From positions 1 through 20,197 of the forward strand of contig JBDREF010000472.1 of the NCBI GenBank assembly GCA_043820045.1: 20,197 bases of DNA, in the 5' to 3' direction. This DNA comes from JBDREF01 sp043820045 (lineage in GTDB: Bacteria > Planctomycetota > Phycisphaerae > Sedimentisphaerales > Anaerobacaceae). Below are positions 6,949 to 15,228 of the stretch, piece after piece (position 1 is the stretch's first letter; every line of letters starts with the position of its first letter). Position numbers and translations under genes: made by a program. Under the pieces are notes generated by a model. The model searched no databases. It was not told the DNA's origin and saw nothing but the letters and a program-made list of their open reading frames with translations.

Positions 6949-8295
6949 ATGGCAACAGAACATATCAACAGACGCCGTTTTCTTGCCACAACGACAGTGG
7001 GTGCTTTTGCTACCATTATACCGCGGCAGGTCCGCGGGGGACCACGGCGTGCGGCCCCAAATGAGAAACTCAATATCGCCGGCATTGGCGTCGGCGGCAT
7101 GGGCAAGAGTAATTTACGGCAGCTCGAAAGCGAGAACATTGTAGCCCTTTGCGACGTTGACCACGAATATGCGGCCGAAACTTTCAAAAGGTATCCCAAG
7201 GCAAAGGTCTATACCGACTTCCGCAAGATGTTCGATGAACAGAAAGATATCGATGCCGTTCTTATAGCCACGCCGGACCATACTCACGCGGTTATCAGCA
7301 TGGAGGCGATGCGGAGGGGAAAACATGTGTACTGCCAGAAGCCGCTTACGCATGACATCTACGAATCACGCACGTTGGCCAAAGCGGCGAGAGAAACAGG
7401 TGTTACCACGCAGATGGGAATTCAGGGACATTCCGCAGAAGGTGCACGCCTGATTTGCGAGTGGATTGCAGACGGAGCCATTGGCGATGTCACCGAGGTC
7501 GATGCCTGGTGCAGCTTATCTTACTATCCCTTCGGCCACGCATGGTGGAGTTCCAGGTGGAGCCGGCGCCCCGAGGAAACGCCGGCGGTCCCGTCAACTC
7601 TGGATTGGGACCTCTGGCTGGGCCCCGCACCCCAGCGACCTTATCATCCGGCATACCATCCGGGCGTCTGGCGCTGCTGGTGGGACTTCGGCTGCGGGAT
7701 GATGGGCGACCGAGGGGCTCATACTCTGGATCCCGTCTTCTGGGCGTTGAAGCTGGGCCACCCGACGAGCGTGGAAGCCACCTCGCTCGAACTGAATCCC
7801 GACACCCATCCTGTAGCGTCCATTGTCACCTACAGGTTTCCGGCCCGTGACAATCTGCCTCCGGTCAAGCTGACATGGTATGACGGTCTTCGCGCACCGC
7901 GGCCGCCGGAACTCGAAGACGGCAGGCGCATGGGCCATGCCGAGGGCGGCGCCCTGTTCAAAGGCAGCAAGGGTAAGCTCGTAGCGGGTGTCTATGGAGA
8001 AGGGCCGCGCCTGATACCGGAGAGCAGGATGAAGGAGTATCACATGCCGGAAAAGACCATACCGAGGGTGGAGGGCTCGCACGAGCAGGACTGGGTCAGT
8101 GCCTGCAAGAAGGGGCAGCGAGCGGGTGCAGATTTCGAGTATTCGGGCCTTCTGACCGAAGTATGCCTGCTCGGCAATGTCGCCAGACGGGTCGATGCCA
8201 GGATAGAATGGGATGGGGCCGGTATGAACGTGACAAACCTGCCGGAGGCCAATAAGTACGTCCGAACGGAATACCGGAAAGGTTGGACCCTGTAG
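6949..8295 (+). CDS. Tat-exported Gfo/Idh/MocA-family oxidoreductase
   Basis: The start is the ATG at 6949, preceded by AAGGAG with 6 bases between. The 448-residue product begins with a twin-arginine signal ('NRRRFLATTTVGAFATIIP', 7-25), so it should be folded with its cofactor and exported by Tat. The Rossmann domain shows 'NIAGIGVGGMG' (42-52), then 'IVALCDVDHE' and 'DAVLIATPDHTHA'. The family's EKP motif appears as 'CQKPLTH' (about 129-135), with Gln replacing Glu and the Lys kept. The C-terminal sheet domain has 'GDRGAHTLDPV' (D254, H258), matching the conserved D-x-x-x-H active-site pattern. Members are NAD(P)-dependent sugar oxidoreductases; the exported ones include GH109-type NAD-dependent glycosidases. 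The gene leads a likely operon: the next start is 44 bases downstream. A role on sugars of the polysaccharide handled by its neighbours is inferred. Confidence 0.93.
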   Translation: MATEHINRRRFLATTTVGAFATIIPRQVRGGPRRAAPNEKLNIAGIGVGGMGKSNLRQLESENIVALCDVDHEYAAETFKRYPKAKVYTDFRKMFDEQKDIDAVLIATPDHTHAVISMEAMRRGKHVYCQKPLTHDIYESRTLAKAARETGVTTQMGIQGHSAEGARLICEWIADGAIGDVTEVDAWCSLSYYPFGHAWWSSRWSRRPEETPAVPSTLDWDLWLGPAPQRPYHPAYHPGVWRCWWDFGCGMMGDRGAHTLDPVFWALKLGHPTSVEATSLELNPDTHPVASIVTYRFPARDNLPPVKLTWYDGLRAPRPPELEDGRRMGHAEGGALFKGSKGKLVAGVYGEGPRLIPESRMKEYHMPEKTIPRVEGSHEQDWVSACKKGQRAGADFEYSGLLTEVCLLGNVARRVDARIEWDGAGMNVTNLPEANKYVRTEYRKGWTL

Positions 8296-8339
8296 ATGAA
8301 CGGGTTCTGTCTCAGATTAGCTTGATTCGGAGCTTCGAT

Positions 8340-10559
8340 ATGAAAAAAAGAAATGGTCAAAGAATCTGGATGTGTTTTCTGGTGGTTATCATTGCGTGCG
8401 CAAACTCTATTGCCGGCAGCAGCAAGCCCCCGAAGAACTGGGTAGGAACCGGCGACCCAGGTCCCAAGCCGATGCGAGTTACCGATGCACTTCCATTGTC
8501 CGACCAGACCAACGAAGGCAAGTGGACAAAATATGAGCCGATGTGGGACGAATTCGATGGCGCGGAACTCAAGGCGGATAAATGGTATCCCACGAATCCG
8601 AGGTGGCTGGGCAGGCAACCGGCATATTTCTATCCCGGCAACGTGCGTCTCAGCGAGGGCCAACTGCATCTGACGATGAGAAAGCAGGAAGTGCCCGAAA
8701 TGCCCCAAGACAAAGGCTACCACACCTATACTTCCGCCGCCGTCCAGAGCAAAGGCAAGGTCAGGTACGGATATTTCGAAATCAAATGCAGGCCCATGAA
8801 ATCGCACGGCTCCAGCTCATTCTGGTTCTATGACAGTACGCCCGAGTTGTGGACGGAAATAGATGTCTTTGAGATTGGCGGCGGCTCGCCCGGCTTCGAG
8901 AACAAGTACAACATGAACGTGCACGTATTCAAGACGCCTACGGAAAACAAGCATTGGTCCTCGCACGGCCAATGGGCTGCACCCTCAAATCTTGCCGACG
9001 ATTATCACACCTACGGATTGGAATGGGACAGCGAAAGGATCAAATGGTATTTTGACGGCGTCCTTGTTAGGTGGGTGGAGAACACACACTGGCACCAACC
9101 CCTGACACTGAACTTCGACAGCGAGACCATGCCAGATTGGTTTGGTCTCCCAAACGATGGCGATCTCCCTTCCACTTACAGCATCGAGTACGTACGGGCA
9201 TGGAAGAAGAATGAGAATGCGTCTTTCGTGCAAGTAAGCTCGCAGGATAAACGTTACTTTCAACTCTCGAACGGGTCGCCGTATGTCCCTATAGGACTGA
9301 ACATGATTGCGCCGAGCGGCAGCGGCGAAGAAGAGGCCCTGGCAACGATGGAGCAGTGGATTGAGAATATCTCCGAGAATCGAGGCAACTATATACGCCT
9401 CTGGCTGAGCCACAACTTCTTCGATGTCGAGCACGAGCGCAGCGGCCAATACGACGCCGACAAGGCCAAACGAATTGATGCAGTTCTCGAAATGGCCCGT
9501 CAACACAACATTCGCGTTAAGATGACGATCGAGCATTTCCGTCATTTCTTTAGAGATACGCAGAGTTGGGCGGCCAAGCCCATACATCACGTTTCGCGAG
9601 GAGGGCCGGCACAAGACATAGACGATTTCTTCCAGGGCCGAGCGAGCCGTGAACAGTTCAAAAAGAAACTGCGATGGTATGCAGACCGATACGGCAGCGA
9701 CCCGGTCATATTTGCCTGGGAACTCTGGAATGAAATGGACACGGTCAGAGGCAAAGGATACATGGAGTGGACCGAGGAGATGCTCGCGGAACTTAAGAGA
9801 CTCTTTCCGGACAACCTCGTGACGCAAAGCTTTGGCAGCTTTGACAACGCGGATAAGCGAGAGAGATACCGCACGCTGTGCCTGATGACGAACAACGATT
9901 TCGCCAACGTGCATCGTTATTTGGATCTCGGTGCGTCGCTTGATGTGTGTAAGGGACCGGTGGATATAATGGCAGCAGACGCAGTACGGGAGTTGCAGAA
10001 CTTCAAACCAACAAAACCGATTCTACTTGCCGAAAGCGGTGCTGTCGAGCCCAGCCACAGCGGTCCGTTCAAGCTTTATCGAAAAGACAAAGCAGGCGTC
10101 ATACTCCACGATATCCTCTTTGCTCCGTTCTTTACAGGAGCAGCAGGCACGGGCCAGATTTGGCACTGGGACTATTATGTCGCCGCAAACAACTTGTGGT
10201 TTCAGTTTGACCGGTTTGCCGAGGCTGTCGAGGGGATCGACCCGGCGGCCGAGGCATTCGAGCCAATGATGCTCGACCATCCGCGTCTGCGAATATATGC
10301 CCTCAAAGGCAGGCACACGTTGCTCGCATGGTGCAGGGACAGGCAAAACACGTGGCAAACCGAATTAGCCGAAGGCAAGCCGCCGGCAACGCTTGCCAAT
10401 GCGGTCGTATCGTTGCCGGACATCGGCGAGAATTTGAATCAGGCCGCTATCAGTTTCTATGATCCCTGGTCAGACCGATGGGTGCAAGGCACAGTCGAAC
10501 AGAACAGCATTTCATTGCCTGATTTCACCCGGTCTCTTATTGTAAAGCTGAGGTACTAA
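8340..10559 (+). CDS. Secreted bifunctional glycoside hydrolase: GH16 plus clan GH-A (GH5-like) barrel
   Basis: The start is the ATG at 8340 with GGAG 7 bases before it. The in-frame TTG at 8283 would overlap the preceding gene and precede the signal peptide. Residues 1-25 are a signal peptide ('MCFLVVIIACANSIAG'). About 45-290 is a GH16 jelly-roll: 'MWDEFDG', 'RYGYFEIKCRPM', the catalytic 'EIDVFE' (E173 nucleophile, E178 acid/base), 'NVHVF', 'YGLEWDSERIKWYFDG'. The 'GRQPAYFYPGNVRLSEG' region and six-residue ExDxxE are most like agarase/porphyranase/carrageenase or laminarinase members. About 295-640 is a (beta/alpha)8 barrel: 'YVPIGLNMI', 'YIRLWLSHN', acid/base in 'WELWNEMD' (N464, E465), and nucleophile in 'ILLAESG' (E565). 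About 650-739 is a small beta-sandwich. Both active sites appear intact, so two successive cuts in one glycan are likely. The exact substrate is not determined. Confidence 0.9.
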   Translation: MKKRNGQRIWMCFLVVIIACANSIAGSSKPPKNWVGTGDPGPKPMRVTDALPLSDQTNEGKWTKYEPMWDEFDGAELKADKWYPTNPRWLGRQPAYFYPGNVRLSEGQLHLTMRKQEVPEMPQDKGYHTYTSAAVQSKGKVRYGYFEIKCRPMKSHGSSSFWFYDSTPELWTEIDVFEIGGGSPGFENKYNMNVHVFKTPTENKHWSSHGQWAAPSNLADDYHTYGLEWDSERIKWYFDGVLVRWVENTHWHQPLTLNFDSETMPDWFGLPNDGDLPSTYSIEYVRAWKKNENASFVQVSSQDKRYFQLSNGSPYVPIGLNMIAPSGSGEEEALATMEQWIENISENRGNYIRLWLSHNFFDVEHERSGQYDADKAKRIDAVLEMARQHNIRVKMTIEHFRHFFRDTQSWAAKPIHHVSRGGPAQDIDDFFQGRASREQFKKKLRWYADRYGSDPVIFAWELWNEMDTVRGKGYMEWTEEMLAELKRLFPDNLVTQSFGSFDNADKRERYRTLCLMTNNDFANVHRYLDLGASLDVCKGPVDIMAADAVRELQNFKPTKPILLAESGAVEPSHSGPFKLYRKDKAGVILHDILFAPFFTGAAGTGQIWHWDYYVAANNLWFQFDRFAEAVEGIDPAAEAFEPMMLDHPRLRIYALKGRHTLLAWCRDRQNTWQTELAEGKPPATLANAVVSLPDIGENLNQAAISFYDPWSDRWVQGTVEQNSISLPDFTRSLIVKLRY

Positions 10560-10564
10560 TCCGT

Positions 10565-11962
10565 ATGAATCATATAAATACAATCGGTGGCGCCATTCAT
10601 GGCCGCTTCACTACGCATAAACAGACTGTGGCGCGCTTGTTTCTATGCCTGATTTGCAACGGTATCAGCTCCGGCGTCACGCACGAAATCCATCCGGCAA
10701 CCGTTGATTCGACGGAAGAATTCGAGACTATCGCAAACTCTCTCAAGCCGGGCGATGAGCTAATCCTGCATGGCGGGGTCTATTCGCAGAACGGCCGCCG
10801 GACGGTCACAGTCAACGGCACAGCCGAAAAGCCAATTGTCATTCGTTCCGCCAACGGCGAAATCGTGCTGATGACGCGCCCCGCCGATAACATGGACAGA
10901 TACAATAACATCGAGTTTACTGACTGCTCCTACCTTACCATCCGAGGAATAGGCTTCAAAGGTGGAAGTTCCGGAGTGCGGTTCATTCGCGGGCACCATG
11001 TCACATTCGAGGATTGCGAGATATCCGAGACCGGCAACAACGCCCTGACTATGAACAGCGGAGACTGCGATTCCTTCATTATACGCAGGAATCATATACA
11101 CCACACCGGCCTGAGCACCTCTCGCCGGACCGAGGGCGAAGGAATGTATATCGGCTGCCACAGCGGCTCCTGCATTACCACCAATTCCCTGATCGAGGGC
11201 AACTATATCCATCATACGCGCGGCACCAGCAGCGGCGGCAACGACGGCATCGAAATCAAGTTCGGCTCATACGGGAACACCGTCCGCGACAACGTCGTCC
11301 ATGACACTAACATCGGCAGCAAGTTCCCGGGCATCTTCGTTTACGGCGGCGGCAAAGAGAGCAACATTGTCGAGGGCAACGTCATCTGGAACGCGGGCGA
11401 AGGCATACAGGTGGTCTCCGACGCAATCATAAGAAACAACATCATCTTCAATTGCGCCATGACGGGTATTACGGCGGCCCCACATGCGGCAGTACCGCAC
11501 GTGCGTAACGTCAGGATTATCAACAATACCATCGTCAACCACCCCAAAGGTATCCTGATTCGCTGGAACAAAGCAAGTGACATGATTCTGGCGAACAACG
11601 CAATATTTTGTCCGGAATCTACGGCTGTTGATGCATCAGGAATTGCCAATAGCACGCGCAGCGCCAACTATGTCGCCGGCAGGCTGGAAGGAGCAGGCAT
11701 TGACGGCTCGCGATTCTGTGACGGTACGGCTGTTTCTGCGGCTTTGGCTACGCCCATGAAAATGGACTACCGGCCCGCAACCAACTCAGTGCTAATTGGC
11801 AACGCCGACCCGCATTTTGTTCAGATGTTGGATTTCAATCATGTCACAAGAATACCCCCTTTCGACGTCGGCGCTTACGAATCCGACGGACAGATGAAGA
11901 ATCTCGGCTGGCAGATCCAAGCTGGTTTTAAGATTCTTGAGCCGAAGCTCAGTCAACCCTGA
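10565..11962 (+). CDS. Secreted right-handed parallel beta-helix protein (possible polysaccharide lyase or hydrolase)
   Basis: The ATG at 10565 is 5 bases after the previous stop, so it is probably translated by coupling; GAGG lies further upstream at 10549. The 465-residue product has a long basic n-region and a hydrophobic core at about 23-36 ('LFLCLICNGISSG'); a GTG at 10628 is an alternative start. The N-terminal cap 'SLKPGDELILHGGVYS' (from about 59) and 'TAEKPIVIRSANGE' are typical of PL6/chondroitinase-B-like helices. Many beta-helix turns follow, such as 'YLTIRGIGFKGG', 'HVTFEDCEISETGNNAL', 'NSLIEGNYIHHT', 'NTVRDNVVHDTN' and 'IIRNNIIFNC'. The end 'PPFDVGAYESDG' is a common closing strand of secreted beta-helix proteins. 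I cannot assign catalytic residues, so lyase, hydrolase or binding functions remain open. Its position after the GH16/GH-A enzyme supports a polysaccharide target. Confidence 0.85.
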   Translation: MNHINTIGGAIHGRFTTHKQTVARLFLCLICNGISSGVTHEIHPATVDSTEEFETIANSLKPGDELILHGGVYSQNGRRTVTVNGTAEKPIVIRSANGEIVLMTRPADNMDRYNNIEFTDCSYLTIRGIGFKGGSSGVRFIRGHHVTFEDCEISETGNNALTMNSGDCDSFIIRRNHIHHTGLSTSRRTEGEGMYIGCHSGSCITTNSLIEGNYIHHTRGTSSGGNDGIEIKFGSYGNTVRDNVVHDTNIGSKFPGIFVYGGGKESNIVEGNVIWNAGEGIQVVSDAIIRNNIIFNCAMTGITAAPHAAVPHVRNVRIINNTIVNHPKGILIRWNKASDMILANNAIFCPESTAVDASGIANSTRSANYVAGRLEGAGIDGSRFCDGTAVSAALATPMKMDYRPATNSVLIGNADPHFVQMLDFNHVTRIPPFDVGAYESDGQMKNLGWQIQAGFKILEPKLSQP

Positions 11963-11977
11963 CCGTTCTGTCGGCAC

Positions 11978-13486
11978 TTAGAGCGGCCGACTATGGCCCT
12001 GCTGTTTGTACTTCTCCAGCAGGTTCGTCAAACGCTCCACAATTTCCGGATGTTCGAACCAGAGGTTCCTGCTCTCGACGAAATCATCTCCCATGTCGTA
12101 AAGCTCTCCCTTCGGCTCGCCGGGCTTCGGCGTGTAGGTCTTGGGTGAGCTGAAGCCGCCGGAGCCGCGGCCCAATATGAGCTTCCACTTGCCCTGACGA
12201 ATCGAGAACATCCCAGAGAGAGAATGATGAACAACGGCTTCGCGGATTGGCTCGGCGAGCTTCCGCCCCAATAATGCGGGCAGTATGTTGTAGCTATCTT
12301 CGCCGGCATTGTTGGGCAACTCGGCGCCGACAATCGCCGCACAGGTAGCCAGCAGATCCGTCAGACAAATAAGCTCATCGCTGGTAGTACCGGCAGGAAT
12401 TCGACCGGGCCAACGAGCAATAAACGGCTCGCGATGACCTCCGTCCCAAACGTCGCCCTTGATACCCCGTAAATCACCGTTCGGATAATGGCCATACAAT
12501 TCGATGACGGAATATGGATCACGCTTAATTTTTGTCCTGCCGGGCGAGCCGTTGTCGCTGGTAACAATAATCAACGTGTCGCGGGAAAGTCCGTTGCGAT
12601 CCAACGCCTTAACCACCTGTCCGACTGTCCAGTCAACCTCGACAACATAGTCGCCGTAACCACCGGCCTTGCTGCGTCCCTTGACGAAATCGGCTGGTGC
12701 GATGGGACAATGCGGCGCCGGCAGCACGAAATACATGAACAACGGCTTATCGGGCGATTTTCTGGCATGATCGCCTATGTACTGAACCGCCTTTTGCGTA
12801 AGCCTGGGCAAAACCTCCACATGTTTGAAGCCCGGCGCAATCGCACCCGCGCGCCACCAACCGTCTTCGATGGCTTTGCCTTCCTCAACCATCAGTATCG
12901 GTCTTTCGACCGGGCGGTCGTTTTCAATGTAGCAGTACGGCGGCATGTCCAGTGAAGCAGAAATTCCATAGAAGTAATCGAAGCCAAGTGCATTTGGGCC
13001 TGGAACAAGCGGTTTATCGAAATCCGTCTTTTTATCGTTGCCCAGTCCGAGATGCCACTTGCCGATGCAGGCGGTAGAATAGCCATGCTGTTTGAGCAGC
13101 GACGCAACCGTCATCCGCTCGGTATCTATCAGCGCCGGCGAATAACCGCCGAGAACGCCGCTCTTAAGCCGGCTTCGCCAGCAGTACCGGCCGGTGAGCA
13201 CTCCATAGCGAGTCGGCGTACAGACTGCCGACGGCGAATGTGCATCGGTGAAGCGAATACCTTCAGCAGCCAGTTTGTCCATATTCGGGGTAGGGATTTT
13301 CGAATTCTCATTGTAGCAGCCGAGGTCGCCGTAGCCCATGTCATCAGCCATAATGAATATTATGCTGGGCTTCTCTGCGTCAGAATGATCTTTCCGAGCG
13401 GAAAAGTACACACAGCCGGGCAGCATCAACGAAACCGTTCCAAGCCCGATTGATTTCAAAAAATCGCGTCGAGTTATGCTCCGCAT
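11978..13486 (-). CDS. Tat-exported formylglycine-dependent sulfatase (S1 family), possible lipoprotein
   Basis: The start is the ATG at 13486 with GGGAG 9 bases before it; an in-frame TTG at 13504 swallows that site. The 502-residue product opens with a twin-arginine signal 'TRRDFLKSIG' (5-14) and a lipobox-like 'LMLPGC' with C25, suggesting a Tat-exported lipoprotein. The alkaline-phosphatase-like fold starts with 'IIFIMADDMGYGDLGCY', where D48 and D49 bind the metal. The sulfatase signature 'CTPTR' (C89-R93) supplies the cysteine turned into formylglycine. 'GKWHLGLG', 'APHCPIAP' and 'IVTSDNGSPG' supply the other metal and sulfate ligands. It hydrolyses sulfate esters, probably on a polysaccharide. 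No formylglycine-generating enzyme is seen here. It converges on the beta-helix gene (15 bases apart) and follows the GH51 gene by 46 bases, probably as one transcript. Confidence 0.95.
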   Translation of the reverse strand: MRSITRRDFLKSIGLGTVSLMLPGCVYFSARKDHSDAEKPSIIFIMADDMGYGDLGCYNENSKIPTPNMDKLAAEGIRFTDAHSPSAVCTPTRYGVLTGRYCWRSRLKSGVLGGYSPALIDTERMTVASLLKQHGYSTACIGKWHLGLGNDKKTDFDKPLVPGPNALGFDYFYGISASLDMPPYCYIENDRPVERPILMVEEGKAIEDGWWRAGAIAPGFKHVEVLPRLTQKAVQYIGDHARKSPDKPLFMYFVLPAPHCPIAPADFVKGRSKAGGYGDYVVEVDWTVGQVVKALDRNGLSRDTLIIVTSDNGSPGRTKIKRDPYSVIELYGHYPNGDLRGIKGDVWDGGHREPFIARWPGRIPAGTTSDELICLTDLLATCAAIVGAELPNNAGEDSYNILPALLGRKLAEPIREAVVHHSLSGMFSIRQGKWKLILGRGSGGFSSPKTYTPKPGEPKGELYDMGDDFVESRNLWFEHPEIVERLTNLLEKYKQQGHSRPL

Positions 13487-13532
13487 TGTCCCAGTCTCCC
13501 GCAATGGCGCCGACGAAAAATATCGTTCACTT

Positions 13533-15152
13533 CTAAATCCCTATCTCCAGAACCACCACAGATTTAGCCGGGAGCCTAATCGTCAGCATATTGTCTTTCA
13601 GTGTAAAATCGTCAAAAGCAGCCGGTTTCACGGCTTGAGGATTGTCAAATGTATTATGCGCGGTCATGGCATCAGCAGTGAGCACACGGCCGGAAACATT
13701 CCCTGACGTCGCCCCCTCGATCCGGCAGACTGTCTCAGCCACGTTTGCAGCATCGAGGTTGCAAATGGATATATGAACTTTGCCGGATTTGTCTTTTGAG
13801 GCAGAAACATTGAGCGACGGAATTTCCTCGTTTCCAAAACGATAATCACCGCACTGCAAGTCAACAGGCAGCAGCATAGCATCGTGATGCACCTTGTACA
13901 TCTCGAAAACATGATAGGTCGGTGTCAGAATCATCTTCTCGTCTTGTGTAAGGACCATGGCCTGCAGCACATTAACGGTCTGGGCGATATTGGCCATCTT
14001 CACACGGCGGCAGTGATTGTTGAAAGCATTGAGGAATATGGCGGCCGAGACTGCGTCGCGAAGCGTGTTTTGCTGGTATAGGAAGCTCGGATTAGTGCCG
14101 GGTTCAGCGTCCCACCAAGTACCCCACTCATCCACGAACAAACCGATGCGTCCACGCGGGTCAACTTCATCCATAATCTCGATGCTATTGTCCAGCAACG
14201 GGTAAATGGTGAGCGTGTTCTTCATCAGTGCAAACCACTCCGTTTCATCGAACTGTGTCGCACTGCCCTTCCGAGTCCAGTTGCCCGTCCCGCGGACATA
14301 GTGATGCAGGCTGATCGCACCCATATGTCTATTGGAACGTTCCATCACGACACGCATCCAGTGATAGTTCTCGCTGCCGGGTCCACATGCAACCTTAACG
14401 ATCCGATTACCAAAGTAGCTGCGCACGTAGGTCTGGAAGCGGTTATAGAGATCGGCGTAATACTCGGCGGTCATGTTCCCACCGCAGCCCCAGTTTTCGT
14501 TGCCCACGCCGAAGTACCTCACCCGCCAGGGCTTGTCACGACCATTGGCCCGGCGAAGATTCGCCATCGCGCTATCCCCGTTGAACGTCATGTACTCGAC
14601 CCAGTCCTGCATCTCTTCGACCGTCCCGGATCCGACATTCCCTCCGATATACGCTTCACATCCGAGTTGTTCGCACAGGTCCAGAAATTCATGGGTTCCG
14701 AAAGCGTTGGTTTCTGTGACCATGCCCCAATGCGTATTGACCATCGGGGGGCGTTTCTCAGGCGGACCAACGCCGTCCTTCCAGTGGTATTCGTCGGCGA
14801 AACACCCGCCTGGCCAGCGAAGAACCGGTATATTAATCTCCCTCAACGCCTCAACCACATCGTTGCGAATGCCTCGCGTGTTTGGAATCGGCGAGTCCGT
14901 ACCGACCCAGAATCCGCCGTAGATACATCCGCCCAGATGCTCGGCAAAATGGCCGTATATGTTCCCGCTGATCGTTTCTTCACCTGCGTCGGCGTGAATG
15001 ATCAGCCTGTTCACAACATGTGCTTCTTGAGCGGGATTCTTGGCGGTAGAGGTCGAGGTACAAACGGCGGTAGATACGATTGTTACAAAAACGATAATGG
15101 CCCGAATATTCAGTATCCGCGCTAGCCATATCCGCAACTCGCCGCGCTTCAT
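13533..15152 (-). CDS. Exported GH51 alpha-L-arabinofuranosidase
   Basis: The start is the ATG at 15152, with AAAGGA 7 bases before it; the longest frame begins at a TTG (15203) with no ribosome site. The 539-residue product has a basic stretch and a hydrophobic helix at about 17-31 ('IRAIIVFVTIVSTAV'), a signal peptide or anchor. The clan GH-A barrel of GH51 shows 'GNIYGHFAEHLGGCIYGG' (63-80), 'VLRWPGGCFADEYHW' (110-124), the acid/base in 'GVGNENWGCGG' (E219) and the nucleophile in 'LFVDEWGTWW' (E342). A beta-sandwich follows from about 430 and ends in 'AKSVVVLEIGI'. GH51 enzymes remove terminal alpha-L-arabinofuranosyl groups. Many GH51 enzymes are cytoplasmic, so the export signal is notable. 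It is followed closely by the sulfatase, and lies 76 bases after pilT on the same strand. Confidence 0.95.
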   Translation of the reverse strand: MKRGELRIWLARILNIRAIIVFVTIVSTAVCTSTSTAKNPAQEAHVVNRLIIHADAGEETISGNIYGHFAEHLGGCIYGGFWVGTDSPIPNTRGIRNDVVEALREINIPVLRWPGGCFADEYHWKDGVGPPEKRPPMVNTHWGMVTETNAFGTHEFLDLCEQLGCEAYIGGNVGSGTVEEMQDWVEYMTFNGDSAMANLRRANGRDKPWRVRYFGVGNENWGCGGNMTAEYYADLYNRFQTYVRSYFGNRIVKVACGPGSENYHWMRVVMERSNRHMGAISLHHYVRGTGNWTRKGSATQFDETEWFALMKNTLTIYPLLDNSIEIMDEVDPRGRIGLFVDEWGTWWDAEPGTNPSFLYQQNTLRDAVSAAIFLNAFNNHCRRVKMANIAQTVNVLQAMVLTQDEKMILTPTYHVFEMYKVHHDAMLLPVDLQCGDYRFGNEEIPSLNVSASKDKSGKVHISICNLDAANVAETVCRIEGATSGNVSGRVLTADAMTAHNTFDNPQAVKPAAFDDFTLKDNMLTIRLPAKSVVVLEIGI

Positions 15153-15228
15153 CTTCCTGTCCTTTCCATAGAAACCCGGAGGAGCACAACTGTCAAAATT
15201 CAAGTCAGTCAGTATACAAAGACCGGAC

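Noticed and set aside
8040..8807. Minus-strand open frame of 255 codons
   Set aside because: It spans the junction of two well-supported plus-strand genes and shows no domain, so it is a shadow frame.
8985..9914. Minus-strand open frame of 309 codons
   Set aside because: It is antisense to the well-supported GH16/GH-A gene and its translation has no recognisable motif. Long antisense frames are common here because of the codon bias of the real genes.
14301..15125. Plus-strand open frame of 274 codons
   Set aside because: It lies antisense to the GH51 gene, which has both catalytic Glu motifs. No domain or ribosome site supports the plus frame.
15185..15200. TTGACA on the minus strand ahead of the GH51 gene, considered as a -35 box
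   Set aside because: At 17 bases the matching -10 would be TTCTAT, a poor match, and transcription would begin at or within the ribosome site.
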